Positions 55,059-64,000 of a stretch of DNA of 64,000 nucleotides are shown here, one piece after another (within the stretch, counting starts at the first letter, position 1; each line of letters opens with the position of its first letter). Both the position numbers and the translations under genes were made by a program. The DNA lies in contig JANEZZ010001957.1 in the NCBI GenBank assembly GCA_026122225.1, positions 620,001-684,000 of the forward strand. The letters run 5' to 3'. This DNA comes from Heloderma charlesbogerti (Eukaryota > Chordata > Lepidosauria > Squamata > Helodermatidae). The notes under the pieces were generated by a model. It ran no database searches, was not told where the DNA came from, and saw nothing but the letters and a program-made list of their open reading frames with translations.

Positions 55059-56077
55059 ACAACATTACAAGATCTATGAGAGAGCTCACGAGTAATGACT
55101 CAGAAATGGAAAGGTTCCATACTTTCTTGGAATACATATCCACCTAGCCAGCCTGGATGGGACTTCCTCTGGCCCCTGGTTTATATCGCCTGCCTAGCAT
55201 CGATGTAGCAAAAGTCACAAACAAAGCTAGCCTGAAACCAAGTAAGAAACAGCCTGACCTAGAAGCGCTTATTAAAAGAAAACAGTGGCTGAGGCACATT
55301 TTATGAGGTCCAGCTTTTTATCTCTTGCTTACCAAAGCATCATCCCCATTTCTGTCTCAGGGTAAGCATACTTACTCCATTCTAGAATGCCTGAAAGAGG
55401 TATTCTGAGGTTTTGATTCACAGTCTTCAGTGATGAGTACATGGCAGTGTTCAGATGGCATTATTGTTGGGAACATTCAGAAACAATTGAGTGGCGAAAG
55501 ACTCCATTCAGACTCGGGTTTTAGGCCCTAGAATCGAGGCCATGTGGAATCAAGTGACCCCTGCGATTGTGTTGACCTCCATTTAATCTTTGTTGCTGTA
55601 AAGAGGAAAAGTTTTTTTACTTAAACAGATAATTTATTATTAAATTTCACAATAGTCTAACCAAATAAAAATAAATACTAATATTTAATCAAGGGAAATG
55701 GTTAAGCTCATTCACTGCTTGACACCTTTTTTGTGTAATGCGTTACAGCACTTGCTTGGTTTGTATAGATATGAATAAGGTGTCAAATACATACAGAAAA
55801 AGAAAGGTGGGATATAAATTACGTGTTTAAAATGTGAGAAGCATGCATGCAACCTTTGCTCACTAGGATTTTAGATGGCAGAAGGGGTTATTTCAACCTC
55901 CTGCTGTTTTTTGCAGACAGTCACAACCATAAGTAGAGACCATCTCTTACCCTGCCCTCCGCACAAGTCCACACATGAGACAGGTTCATAGGACCCCCCC
56001 CCCCCAACGTGCATTGAAAGGATGAAAGAGCAGACTTGGGAATCAATTTGGGCTAACCCTGTCCCCTGCCACTGGTG
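55059..56077. other. No gene recognised
   Basis: Unique-looking; a C run at 55996-56006. Confidence 0.4.
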
Positions 56078-56284
56078 AGAACAGCTGTGCTGGATCAGAC
56101 CAAAGGCCTTTCTAGTTCAACTTCCTGTTCTCCCAGTGGCCAACCAGATGCTTATGAGAAGCCTGCAAGCAGGACAAGAGTGCAATAGCACCCTCCCGAT
56201 TGTGTTCCCCAGCAACTGGTATACAGCCATACTGCCTCCAGTACCGGAGGTAATATATAGCGATTATGACTAGTAGCCACTGGT
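56078..56284 (-). repeat. CR1-like LINE 3' end
   Basis: AACAGCTGTGCTGGATCAGA, CAGTGGCCAACCAGATGC, GCAAGCAGGACAAGAGTGC and TTCCCCAGCAACTGGTATAC are the minus-strand tail. Confidence 0.88.
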
Positions 56285-57081
56285 AGCACTGCAGCCCAGC
56301 CGTTGCTGGGGAAACTCTTCTCCCGCTATCTGTGCGTTCGGATGGCATGGGAAAGGGCTGTATTTGCATACTAGGGCATGCACAGGAAGCTCCTCTGCGA
56401 GAGGGGGAAGCCAGGGCCCCCGCCTTGTGGGGTGGAGCACTATGTACATGGAGCCCTTTCCTATGTGGGTGCATGCGTGGGGTGGGGTGGGGTAGGGTGT
56501 GAGCTCAGGGTACAACTCTATTCCCCCCTCTCCATATTCAAGGAGTGATTGAACACCTCTCTTGTCACATATTAATGGAGGTCCCAGGGCCTAGTCTTAA
56601 AGGCATATGATGTAGCAACTTTACTGAAGGTTGTCTTCCTCTGGTCAGTCCTTTGATGAGAGACTGCCTGGAAAATGTGTGTATATTGCTTTGAATTCCA
56701 TTATGGACATGGACATCATCATCACCATCTTCATCAACTACTTAGTCGGAATATTGAGCTCAGGGCCTAAACCGTTAAGGCCACTGCCTAAAATTTAGGG
56801 CCGAAACTTTTAGGCAAAGAGGTTAGTGCTCATTGCCACTGTCAGAGCTGCCCTTTGTTGCCAACAGGACAGAAGGACAGCCTTGTTTCTCAAAACCCTT
56901 GACTGTGAATGATTCTACATATTACACAGAACAAGGAAGTAAATGGAGGTATTAGAATATCTCTTTTTCTGAAAGGGGTAGAGTGCCTGACATTGAGGTA
57001 CCTTGTCTAATGCTGAAAGATTTTGTTGCCTGAGGCGGAGCAGTTAATGCCCCCCCCCGAACCCCCAAGCAAAGTGCATCT
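56285..57081. other. No gene recognised
   Basis: GGGGT run at 56478-56497, otherwise unremarkable. Confidence 0.4.
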
Positions 57082-57163
57082 TTGTTGTTGTTGTTGTTGC
57101 TGTTGAGTTGTTAAGTCGTGTCCGACTCTTCGTGACTCCATGGACCATAGCACGCCAGGCCTT
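57082..57163 (-). mobile_element. BovB extreme 3' end
   Basis: (TTG)n tail, then GTTGTTAAGTCGTGTCCGAC, TCTTCGTGACTCCATGGACC and ATAGCACGCCAGGCC in minus orientation. No clear target duplication. Confidence 0.9.
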
Positions 57164-57312
57164 AAGGCCAGTCAGATATTTTAGAACTTGAAGCAGAAAA
57201 TCCTGTAAGTGCCTCTACTCTTTCCTGGCAGTAAAAATACAATACAACAATATTAAATTTCAGAACACTCAAAATCAGCTGCCTGAGGTGGTCACCTCAC
57301 TGGGCCTAATGG

Positions 57313-57696
57313 TAGGGTGGCCACTTACACATTGCCCAAAAAAAGATGAAATGCATCATGAAAAAAAGAGGGCTAAGAGAAGACATTTGCATAACATTTG
57401 CACATGTGAATGTATATGTATACACAAATGTAGAAATAATTAGAATTTAAATAGAAATACACTATATCTTATCATAGCAGGGAAGATGTCCCAGGTGACC
57501 TGCGTGCCTATGTAATCTGCTGTCTAGATGCTAAGTGCTGATAGGCAACTTCAGGGTCCTTGCTCTCCCTTGTTGAGGTTCTTCATCTTTCAATTGGCCT
57601 TAAATAGAGGATACCTTCAGATGCAGGATTGTCCTCTGACAGCCCTTCAGATATGTGACCATGTATACTCTGTAAGTAGGACACATGGCCACCTTA
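57313..57696. mobile_element. Intact-ended 384-bp hAT MITE, type copy of its family
   Basis: A perfect 8-bp duplication CCTAATGG flanks it (57305-57312 and 57697-57704). Termini are TAGGGTGGCCAC and, inward from the right, TAAGGTGGCCAT. At least five related copies lie at 14161, 17669, 27695, 28921/29752 and 43658. No transposase is encoded. Confidence 0.9.
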
Positions 57697-58356
57697 CCTA
57701 ATGGTAGGGCCAGGCTCCAAGGGAGTATCATCTCAATGAATATGGAATGTAATACAAATGTAAACATGTATAGGCCACAATGCTCATTTGTATTACAAAT
57801 CCTGCTGTTCCACTTTCTCTTCCACAGAACAATAATCAGGCATTTAACAAAAATTGCACATAAAGGCTCAAAATCAATTTCAGTTTCTCATATCTGATCT
57901 AATTTTTGGATCAGGCAACCTCCCTTGTGGACCGTGGGAATGCTGTGGACATAATATATCTCGACTTCAGCAAAGCTTTCGACAAGTGCCCCATGATATC
58001 CTGATGAGCAACTAGCTCAAAGTGGGCTAGATGAAACAACGATCAGGTGGATCCACAGTTGGCTACAGAATCTGACTCAAAGAGTGCATATCAATGGGAT
58101 CTTCTCAAACTGGGGAGAAGTAACGAGCGGGGTACCACAGGGTGCAGTCCTGGGCCCAGTGCTCTTCAACATTTTTATTAATGACTTGGAGGTGGAGGTG
58201 CAGGGAATGCTGATCAGATTTGCAGATGACACAAAATTGGGCAGGACTGGAGCGCTGGGCAGAAAACAACAGAATGAAATTTACTAGGGATAAATGCCAA
58301 GTTATGAACCTAGGAAAAAGAAACCAAATGCACAGTTACAAGATGGGGGTTACTTG

Positions 58357-58991
58357 ACCACGGTAGTACAGGTATTAGTAACCTCAAGACTGGATTACTG
58401 TAATGCACTCTATGTGGGGCTGCCCTTAAGGCTGGTCCGGAAGCTGGAGCTAGTGCAGAATGCAGCAGCTTGGCTGTTGTTGGGAGCTGCCCCTTTTCAG
58501 CATGTAACTCCTTTGCTGAGGTAACTGCACCGGCTGCCTATTCGCTACTGGGCCAGGTTTAAGGTATTAGTACTAGTGTACAAAGCCCTAAACAACTTGG
58601 GACCAGTATACCTGAGAGAGCGCCTCCTTCCTTACCAACCTGCCAGGTCACTGAGGTCATCAGAGGGCATGTTCCTGGCAGTTCCACATGGACCCATGGC
58701 CCGGTTGGAGTCCACCAGGAAAAGAGCCTTCAGTGTGGTGGCCCCCTTCCTGTGGAATTCCCTACCTTAGAGGTCAGGCAGACGCCAACATTGTGTTCCT
58801 TCCGGTGCTTCCTGAAGATGTTGTTCTTTCAAGAGGCCTTCCTTGCATGACCAGCCATGGTTTGTTAAACTCCACTTTGTTGGGGTTTGTCTTTTAAACA
58901 AAAATGTTTTAACTCTTTTAACCATTGTTTTATTATTTTATCATGTTGTTCACCGCTCCAAAATCTTCTGATGAGGAGCAGTATATAAATA

Positions 58992-59038
<47 letters not shown>

Positions 59039-59040
59039 TA
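58357..59040 (+). mobile_element. L2 LINE 3' end nested in CR1
   Basis: Interrupts the CR1 between GGGGGTTACTTG and AACTTGGCTCAACAACAG, leaving a short ACTTG duplication. Codes VTSRLDYCNALYVGLPLRLV, LVQNAAAWLLLGAAPFQHVT, then YKALNNLGPVYLRERLLPYQ and APFLWNSLP (58360-58770). It ends in (GTAA)n at 58993-59037. 5'-truncated, with one stop near 58522. Confidence 0.9.
58993..59037 (+). repeat. (GTAA)n L2 tail
   Basis: About eleven tetramer units forming the 3' tail of the nested L2. Confidence 0.95.
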
Positions 59041-59743
59041 ACTTGGCTCAACAACAGTACAAGCAAGAAGGATCTTGGAATTGTTGTAGATCACAAGCTG
59101 AATATGAGCCAACAATGTGATGTGGCTGCAAAAAAGGCAAATGCTCTTTTGGGCTGCATTAATAGAAGCATAGCTTCCAAATCCCGGGAAGTACTAGTTC
59201 CCCTCTACTCAGCACTGGTTAGGCCTCATCTGGAGTACTGTGTCCAGTTCTGGGCACCACACTTTAAGAAGGATGTAGACAAGATGGAGAGGGTTCAGAG
59301 GAGGGCAACGAAGATGATCAGGGGACTGGAAACAAAGCCCTATGAAGAGAGACTGAAAGAACTGGGCATGTTTAGCCTTGAGAAGAGAAGACTGAGGGGA
59401 GATAGGATAGCGCTCTTCAAGTACTTGAAAGGTTGTCCCAGAGAGGAAGGCCAGGATCTCTTCTCTATCATCCCAGAGTGCAGGACACAGAATAATGGGC
59501 TCAAGTGACAGGAAGCCAGATTCTGGCTGAACAACAGGAAAAACTTCCTGACTGTTAGAGCAATATGACACTGGAACCAATTGCCTAGGGAGGTGGTGGG
59601 CTCTCCCACACTGGAGGCATTCAAAATGAAGCTGGACAGCCATCTGTCAGGGATGCTTTGACTTGGATTCCTGCATTGAGCAGGGGGTTGGACTCGATGG
59701 TCTGATAGGCCCCTTCCAACTCTTCTATTCTATGATTCTATGA

Positions 59744-60324
59744 TATGAAAGTGACAACCCCCCACCACCGAATATCTGAAAAAACTGAGTCTTTTATTTT
59801 CTCTGTTCAGTTTGGACTTTGGACTGTGGATGCTGGACATGGACTGAAAAATTACAGCAAATAATGGTGTGTGTGTGTGCGCGCGCGCTTTGGGGCAGAG
59901 GACTAATATATCTTGTTTTGATCAGAGAGTCTAGATATTCTGTTTTGTTCTTTTCTAAGCACAGAAATCTCAACTTCAATCATAATTGCAGATAATACAG
60001 ATAGAGGATTGGGACCATAGAGGCGGGGAGGGGGACTGAATTAGGAAATTTTCTTAATTCACTTGCCGAATGTGGTTTTTCCCCCCTCCCAATATTACTA
60101 ATTATAGATTCTTGGGATTTAATATCATAGTGTAAATACACTGAATTTTACAAGTTAATAATTAATGTTATTGCTTTAAAAATCTACAAGTCTTTCCAGG
60201 TTTAAAAGTCTTCATGTGAAATTTCCAAGGCAGAATTGAAAATGTTCAAATTTCAAAACATTACATTCCAATTTCGAATTTTTGTCAAATTCCAGCTTGA
60301 TGTAGAATTTAATTGTAACTCTAC
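59744..60324. other. No gene recognised
   Basis: Includes a 23-base alternating GTGT/GCGC tract at 59867-59889. Otherwise AT-rich. Confidence 0.4.
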
Positions 60325-60412
60325 AGGTCTACAACTCCCATCAGCCCAGGCAGCACGGCCAATGGTCAGGGATTATGGGAGTTATGGTCCAAAACATCTG
60401 AAGGGCACCGAG
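60325..60412. mobile_element. Palindromic MITE, core only
   Basis: GTCTACAACTCCCATCAGCC mirrors GGGATTATGGGAGTTATGG. The terminal parts are lost or diverged. Confidence 0.75.
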
Positions 60413-60615
60413 ATGCCTACCTCTGCTGTAGACGGCCCTGCAAGTTTCTGGACCCACCACTACAGAGCAAAGCAACTGTGCAAAGCCTGGAGTTGGTACA
60501 GAGTTAGCCTCCAACAGATTAAAAATCAAGACTGAAGTACTAGGTCTCTTAGGTCCTTGCCTCCCACTTCCGCCTGCATCAACAGAAAGTATAAGCACAG
60601 CCTAAGATCTAGTAA

Positions 60616-60969
60616 TGGAGAAGACTCTTATGAGTCCTGGACTGCAAGGAGGTCAAATCAGTCAATCCTAAAGGAAGTCAACCCTGAGTGCTCATTGGAA
60701 GGACAGATACTGAAGCTGAAGCTCAAATATTTTGGCCACCTAATGCGAAGAGAAAACTCTCTGGAAAAGACCCTGATGCTGGGAAAGACTGAAGGCAAAA
60801 GGAGAAGGGGACGGCAGAGGATGAGATGGCTAGATGGCATCACTGATGCAATGAATATGGACTTGAGTACACTCCGGGAGAGAGCGCAGGACAGGAAGGC
60901 CTGGCGTGCTATGCTCCATGGGGTCACGAAGAGTCAGACACGACTGAACGACTGAACAACAACAACAAC
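60616..60969 (+). mobile_element. 5'-truncated BovB with 12-bp target duplication
   Basis: AAGATCTAGTAA occurs before (60604-60615) and after (60970-60981). The insert encodes the last ~110 residues of the BovB protein in one open frame (SWTARRSNQSILKEVNP to MLHGVTKSQTRLND*) and ends in ACAACAACAAC. Its high similarity to 7813-8136 and the perfect duplication make it one of the youngest insertions here. Confidence 0.95.
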
Positions 60970-60981
60970 AAGATCTAGTAA

Positions 60982-61139
60982 ACATAGGACAGGGAACGAG
61001 GGACTGGAAGGGAAGCAGCCACCTCCACTTCCCCCTTAGCATCTTTGATTGTGCTTGATTTGGGGGCAGAGTTCCAGTTCACAGGGGCTTCAGTATTACT
61101 AAACGGCAGCACAGAGAATGCTGGGCTCACTCTGGCAAA
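60982..61139. other. No feature recognised
   Basis: Unique-looking. Confidence 0.4.
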
Positions 61140-61350
61140 AATCAATAAATGAATAAATAAATACAGGCAGCAAAGAGGCCTGAAATGATTCTCGTTTGCC
61201 GGGAATGAGAGACACCAAGTGTAATTTAGGGTTTGATATTATGAAAGCCTTGCTGCTCTAAAGCAGCAGGATGCTCAGCGGCTCATTAATAAAGGATAAA
61301 CTTGGAGTCTATTTACAAGGCACTTTTTGGGATTATTTACACTCCATTAT
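61140..61350. promoter_or_regulatory. Candidate conserved non-coding element
   Basis: Unique, ordered words: CTGAAATGATTCTCGTTTGC, GGGTTTGATATTATGAAAGC, CGGCTCATTAATAAAGGATA and TTTTTGGGATTATTTACACT. Inferred. Confidence 0.35.
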
Positions 61351-62185
61351 ACATACATAATGTTGCACATATTTACCGCTTGGCTCAGTGGTGAACAGAG
61401 GATTTGAGGGTGGGTGTCACACCCCTTTTGCCCCACCCCTTCCTCTTCAAATGATGACACTCTATGGGAGGGGGGCAGATCATCAGGGAAGTATGCAACA
61501 GGAGAAGATCTTGGTCTACTTTCTGAATCAATATAGATAGGAACCAGACAACCTGTCTGGATCCCAGTGTAGCCTGTGGCATTCTCCAAGTACCTGGCTC
61601 TGAAGTGTGGCAACCCATTTCTGTTACAAACATAAATGTCCTCCTTCCCCATCTCATCCACAGTCGAATCCTAGAGGCATGTCAAGATTGTCATACATAC
61701 TGCATCTATGTAAGTCGAACATGTCAGAACTTGACCCAAAACAATAAAGCAATTCTTATAAGAGGTAGTTATGGTTGGTTTTGTTAAGTGATAAATGTGG
61801 AAGTGCAGGGGCTCATTATGGTAGTACCCATAGCCCTGCCCCCAAGGAGAGTCCAAAAATGCAGGCAGCTGAGAAAACCAGTTATCACAGTTTTCATCTC
61901 CACCTGGAGCTGCTCTTCTGTAAATCTAACGGGTTTTAATTGCCCCTTCAAGACCAAGCCATCCCACAACACTTTGCATTATAACAGGGATGGCTCACAA
62001 CAATATATTACTGCTGGGAAAATCCATTTCTTCCCCACCTATTGTGAGGATTTCAGCTAAGTTCAGAGGAAACAAGAAAGCCTGTGAGGATTGGGCAGAT
62101 GATGTCATTTTCCCTACTAATCAAAAAGCCCCAGTGCTTCAATCCTGTGAGCCCTTACTCTACTACACCACTGGCTATGGTACCA
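61351..62185. other. No gene recognised
   Basis: Two segments, AACACTTTGCATTATAACAG to ACTAATCAAAAAGCC (61970-62130), resemble the stretch at 33950-34100 (TACTTTGTATTACAAGAGGG to CTATTAATCAAAATATCC), so they share an unnamed repeat. Confidence 0.5.
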
Positions 62186-63667
62186 GTTAGCTTAATGACA
62201 GTTCCAGGTAAATGGGTTGAAAATATTGTTAAAGATAAAATAGTAAGCATATAGAAGGGCAAGTCCTGCTGAAAAAGAATCAACATGGCTTCTACAAAGG
62301 AAAGTCCTGTCTCACTAACCTTTTAGAGTTCTTTGAGAGTGTCAATAAACATGTAGACAGGAGTGATCTGGTAGACATTGTTTATTTGGACTTCCAAAAG
62401 GCTTTGACAAAGTCCCTCCTGAGCAAACTTAGCAGTCATGAAATAAGAGAGGTCCTCTTATGGATCAGTAACTGGTTAAAGAACAGAAAGCAGAGAGTAG
62501 GAAGAAATGGTAAATTCTCCCGATGGAGGGATATAAATAACAGGGTCCCACAGGGATCTGTATTGGGACCAATGCTTTTCAACTTGTTCATAATTTATTT
62601 TTATTTTATTTTAAAAATTGCTTGATCTGTAATTAGGAGTGAGCAGTGAAATGGCCAAGTTCACCGAAGACACCAAATTATTTAGGGTAGTTAAAACAAA
62701 AAGGGACTGTGAGGAGCTCCAAAAGGATCTCTTCAAACTGGGAGAATGGGCATCCAAATGGCAAATGTGGTTCATTGTAAGCAAGTGTAACGTGATGCAT
62801 GTTGGGGCAAAAAATTCCAACTTCAAGCATAACTTGAAGCAATCTGAGCGAGCAGTGACTGACCAAGAAAGAGAACTTGGGGTTGTGGTGGACAGCTCGA
62901 TGAAAATGTCAACCGAGTGTGTGGCCGCTGTAAAAAAGGCAAATTCCATGTTAGGTATAATTAGGAAGGGAGTTGAGAATAAAACTGTCAATAAAACTGT
63001 CAACTGCTTTCATACAAATCTATGGTGCGACCACACTTCAAATACTGTGTACAGTTCTGGTCACCGCAGCTAAAAAAAAGATATTGTAGAATTGGAAAAA
63101 GGGCAGAAAAGGGCAGCTAAAATGATCAAGGGGCTGGAACAACTCCCCTATGAGGGAAGATTACAATAGCAAGGATTGTTTAGCTCAGAAAAAAGGCAAG
63201 TAAGGGGAGACATGATAGAGGTGTACAAAATTATGCAGGGTGTGGAGAAAGTGGATAGGGAGATATTTTTCTGCTTCTCTCATAATGCTGGTACCTGGGG
63301 TCATCCCATGAATCCGACTGGTGGGAGATTCAGGACAGATAAAAGGAAGCACTTCTTCACACAGTGCATATAGAATTCACTACCACAAGATGTAGTGATG
63401 GCCACCAATTTGGATGGCTTTAAAAAGGAGTTAGACAAATTCCTGGAGAAGGCTATCAATAGCTATTAGTCCTGATGCCTCTATGCTACATCCAGTAATC
63501 AGAGGCAGTGCGCCTATGTACACCAGTTGCTGGGGAACATGGGCGGGAGGGTGCTGCTGCACTCATGTCCTGCTTGTGGGTTTCCCCTGGGCAGCTGGTT
63601 GGCCACTGCATGAACAGAATGCTGAACTAGATGGACTCTTGGTCTGATCCAGCAGGGCTCTTCTTAT
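62186..63667 (+). mobile_element. CR1-like LINE, 5'-truncated
   Basis: Runs from reverse-transcriptase sequence (AAGAATCAACATGGCTTC) through the C-terminal KRQVRGDMIEVYKIMQGVEK (63194) to the 3' UTR and CTCTTCTTATG tail. Closely parallels 47090-48970, and both copies begin at nearly the same coding region. Confidence 0.9.
62230..63456 (+). pseudogene. CR1-like LINE reverse transcriptase, broken
   Basis: Motif A reads VDIVYLDFQKAL with a deletion that removes the FDK part (about 62395-62412). RVPQGSVLGPMLFNLFI follows. The active-site position reads FTED (62660-62671) instead of the family's FADD, so a catalytic Asp is replaced. The thumb region KRDCEELQKDLFKLGEWASK (62699-62758) is intact in a 144-codon frame. 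Frameshifts are present near 62630 and 63030. Dead copy. Confidence 0.88.
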
Positions 63668-64000
63668 GTACCATAAGTCAGTCACAAGCATGATGGGGTC
63701 ACCTGACAGCCTGGCAAAAGATGCAGACACAATCATCAGACCTCAGACTGTCTGTCATTGCCTAAACTTACTGCAGGTCATGGTGTCATTCCCAATGCAC
63801 ACCCGCAGTGTCGGCATTGCTGCAGGCAGGAGGAGCGTGGGGACACAGTAATCTCATGGAGCATTAAACCTGAGTAGAGAGAGAAATGTTCTTGCTCCTA
63901 CCTGTTTTGCTTCCAGAAACAGGCAAGCTACTAGTTTAGATGGATCTTTTTGAGTCAAGCAAATGGTTAAACAGCAAATACTGAAGTGAGCCAAAGCTCA
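63668..64000. other. No gene recognised
   Basis: Unique-looking to the window edge. Confidence 0.4.

Larger units (their letters stand above)
57940..59508 (+). pseudogene. CR1 reverse transcriptase, broken
   Basis: Motif A is DIIYLDFSKAFDK (57949-57987), after which a missing base shifts frame. [20 protein letters not shown] and the active site FADD (58219-58230) lie in the 58084-58287 frame. After the L2 insertion the C-terminal domain reads [40 protein letters not shown] and [17 protein letters not shown] (59104-59508). It would copy CR1 RNA in the nucleus if intact. Dead through the frameshift and the insertion. Confidence 0.9.
57908..59743 (+). mobile_element. CR1 LINE, 5'-truncated, split by an L2 insertion
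   Basis: Reads GGATCAGGCAACCTCCCTTG at the start and ends CTTCCAACTC with ATTCTATGATTCTATGA, the CR1 octamer tail. Coding runs 57940-58356 and resumes at 59041. Lacks the endonuclease region. Confidence 0.93.

Noticed and set aside
58993..59037. Regular repeat that might suggest a CRISPR-like or satellite array
   Set aside because: Perfect GTAA tetramers without spacers; it is the L2 tail microsatellite.

Overview
The window looks like intergenic chromosomal DNA of a squamate reptile (lizard or snake). Its repeats together point there: BovB-type RTE LINEs, a Sauria-type tRNA SINE whose 3' end matches BovB, CR1 and CR1-like LINEs, L2 LINEs, many palindromic MITEs and small hAT elements, and a long-TIR Tc1 transposon. 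No bacterial, organellar or viral gene layout is present. I found no host protein-coding exon, rRNA or functional tRNA that I could defend. All convincing coding sequence belongs to transposable elements, and every copy is broken.

Layout. 1-2.9 kb: mostly unique DNA with one MITE and an old tRNA SINE. 2.9-4.85 kb: a ~2-kb hAT-like element with a perfect 8-bp target duplication. 4.97-8.15 kb: an essentially full-length but dead BovB LINE with a 10-bp target duplication. 8.4-10.5 kb: a small BovB fragment and a second, more divergent RTE LINE. 10.9-12.6 kb: a complete Tc1 transposon whose transposase carries one visible nonsense codon. 12.6-33 kb: L2, CR1 and CR1-like 3' fragments, tRNA SINEs, several hAT families and nested insertions. 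33-44 kb: mostly low-repeat DNA, including CpG-rich and AT-rich homeodomain-motif blocks that look like conserved non-coding elements. 44-53 kb: a large fold-back element, L2 and CR1-like LINEs, and a Sauria SINE. 53-64 kb: low-repeat DNA, an intact-ended hAT MITE, a CR1 LINE interrupted by an L2, a BovB fragment and a long CR1-like LINE.

Three SINE types share 3' tails with three LINE lineages in the same window: Sauria SINE with BovB, a MIR-like SINE with L2, and a tRNA-Ala-like SINE with the CR1-like LINE. This fits the established model in which SINEs borrow LINE reverse transcriptases. Target-site duplications read directly from the sequence date several insertions relative to one another.

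The long stretches without host exons, broken by CpG-bearing blocks with TAATTA and ATGCAAAT motifs (about 18.4, 24.6, 36.0, 37.5, 41.2, 54.6 and 61.2 kb), suggest a regulatory desert near a developmental gene. That is inference and needs cross-species alignment. Repeat family names rest on recognised sequence, not on a database search, and boundaries without a stated target duplication are good to roughly 10-30 bases.
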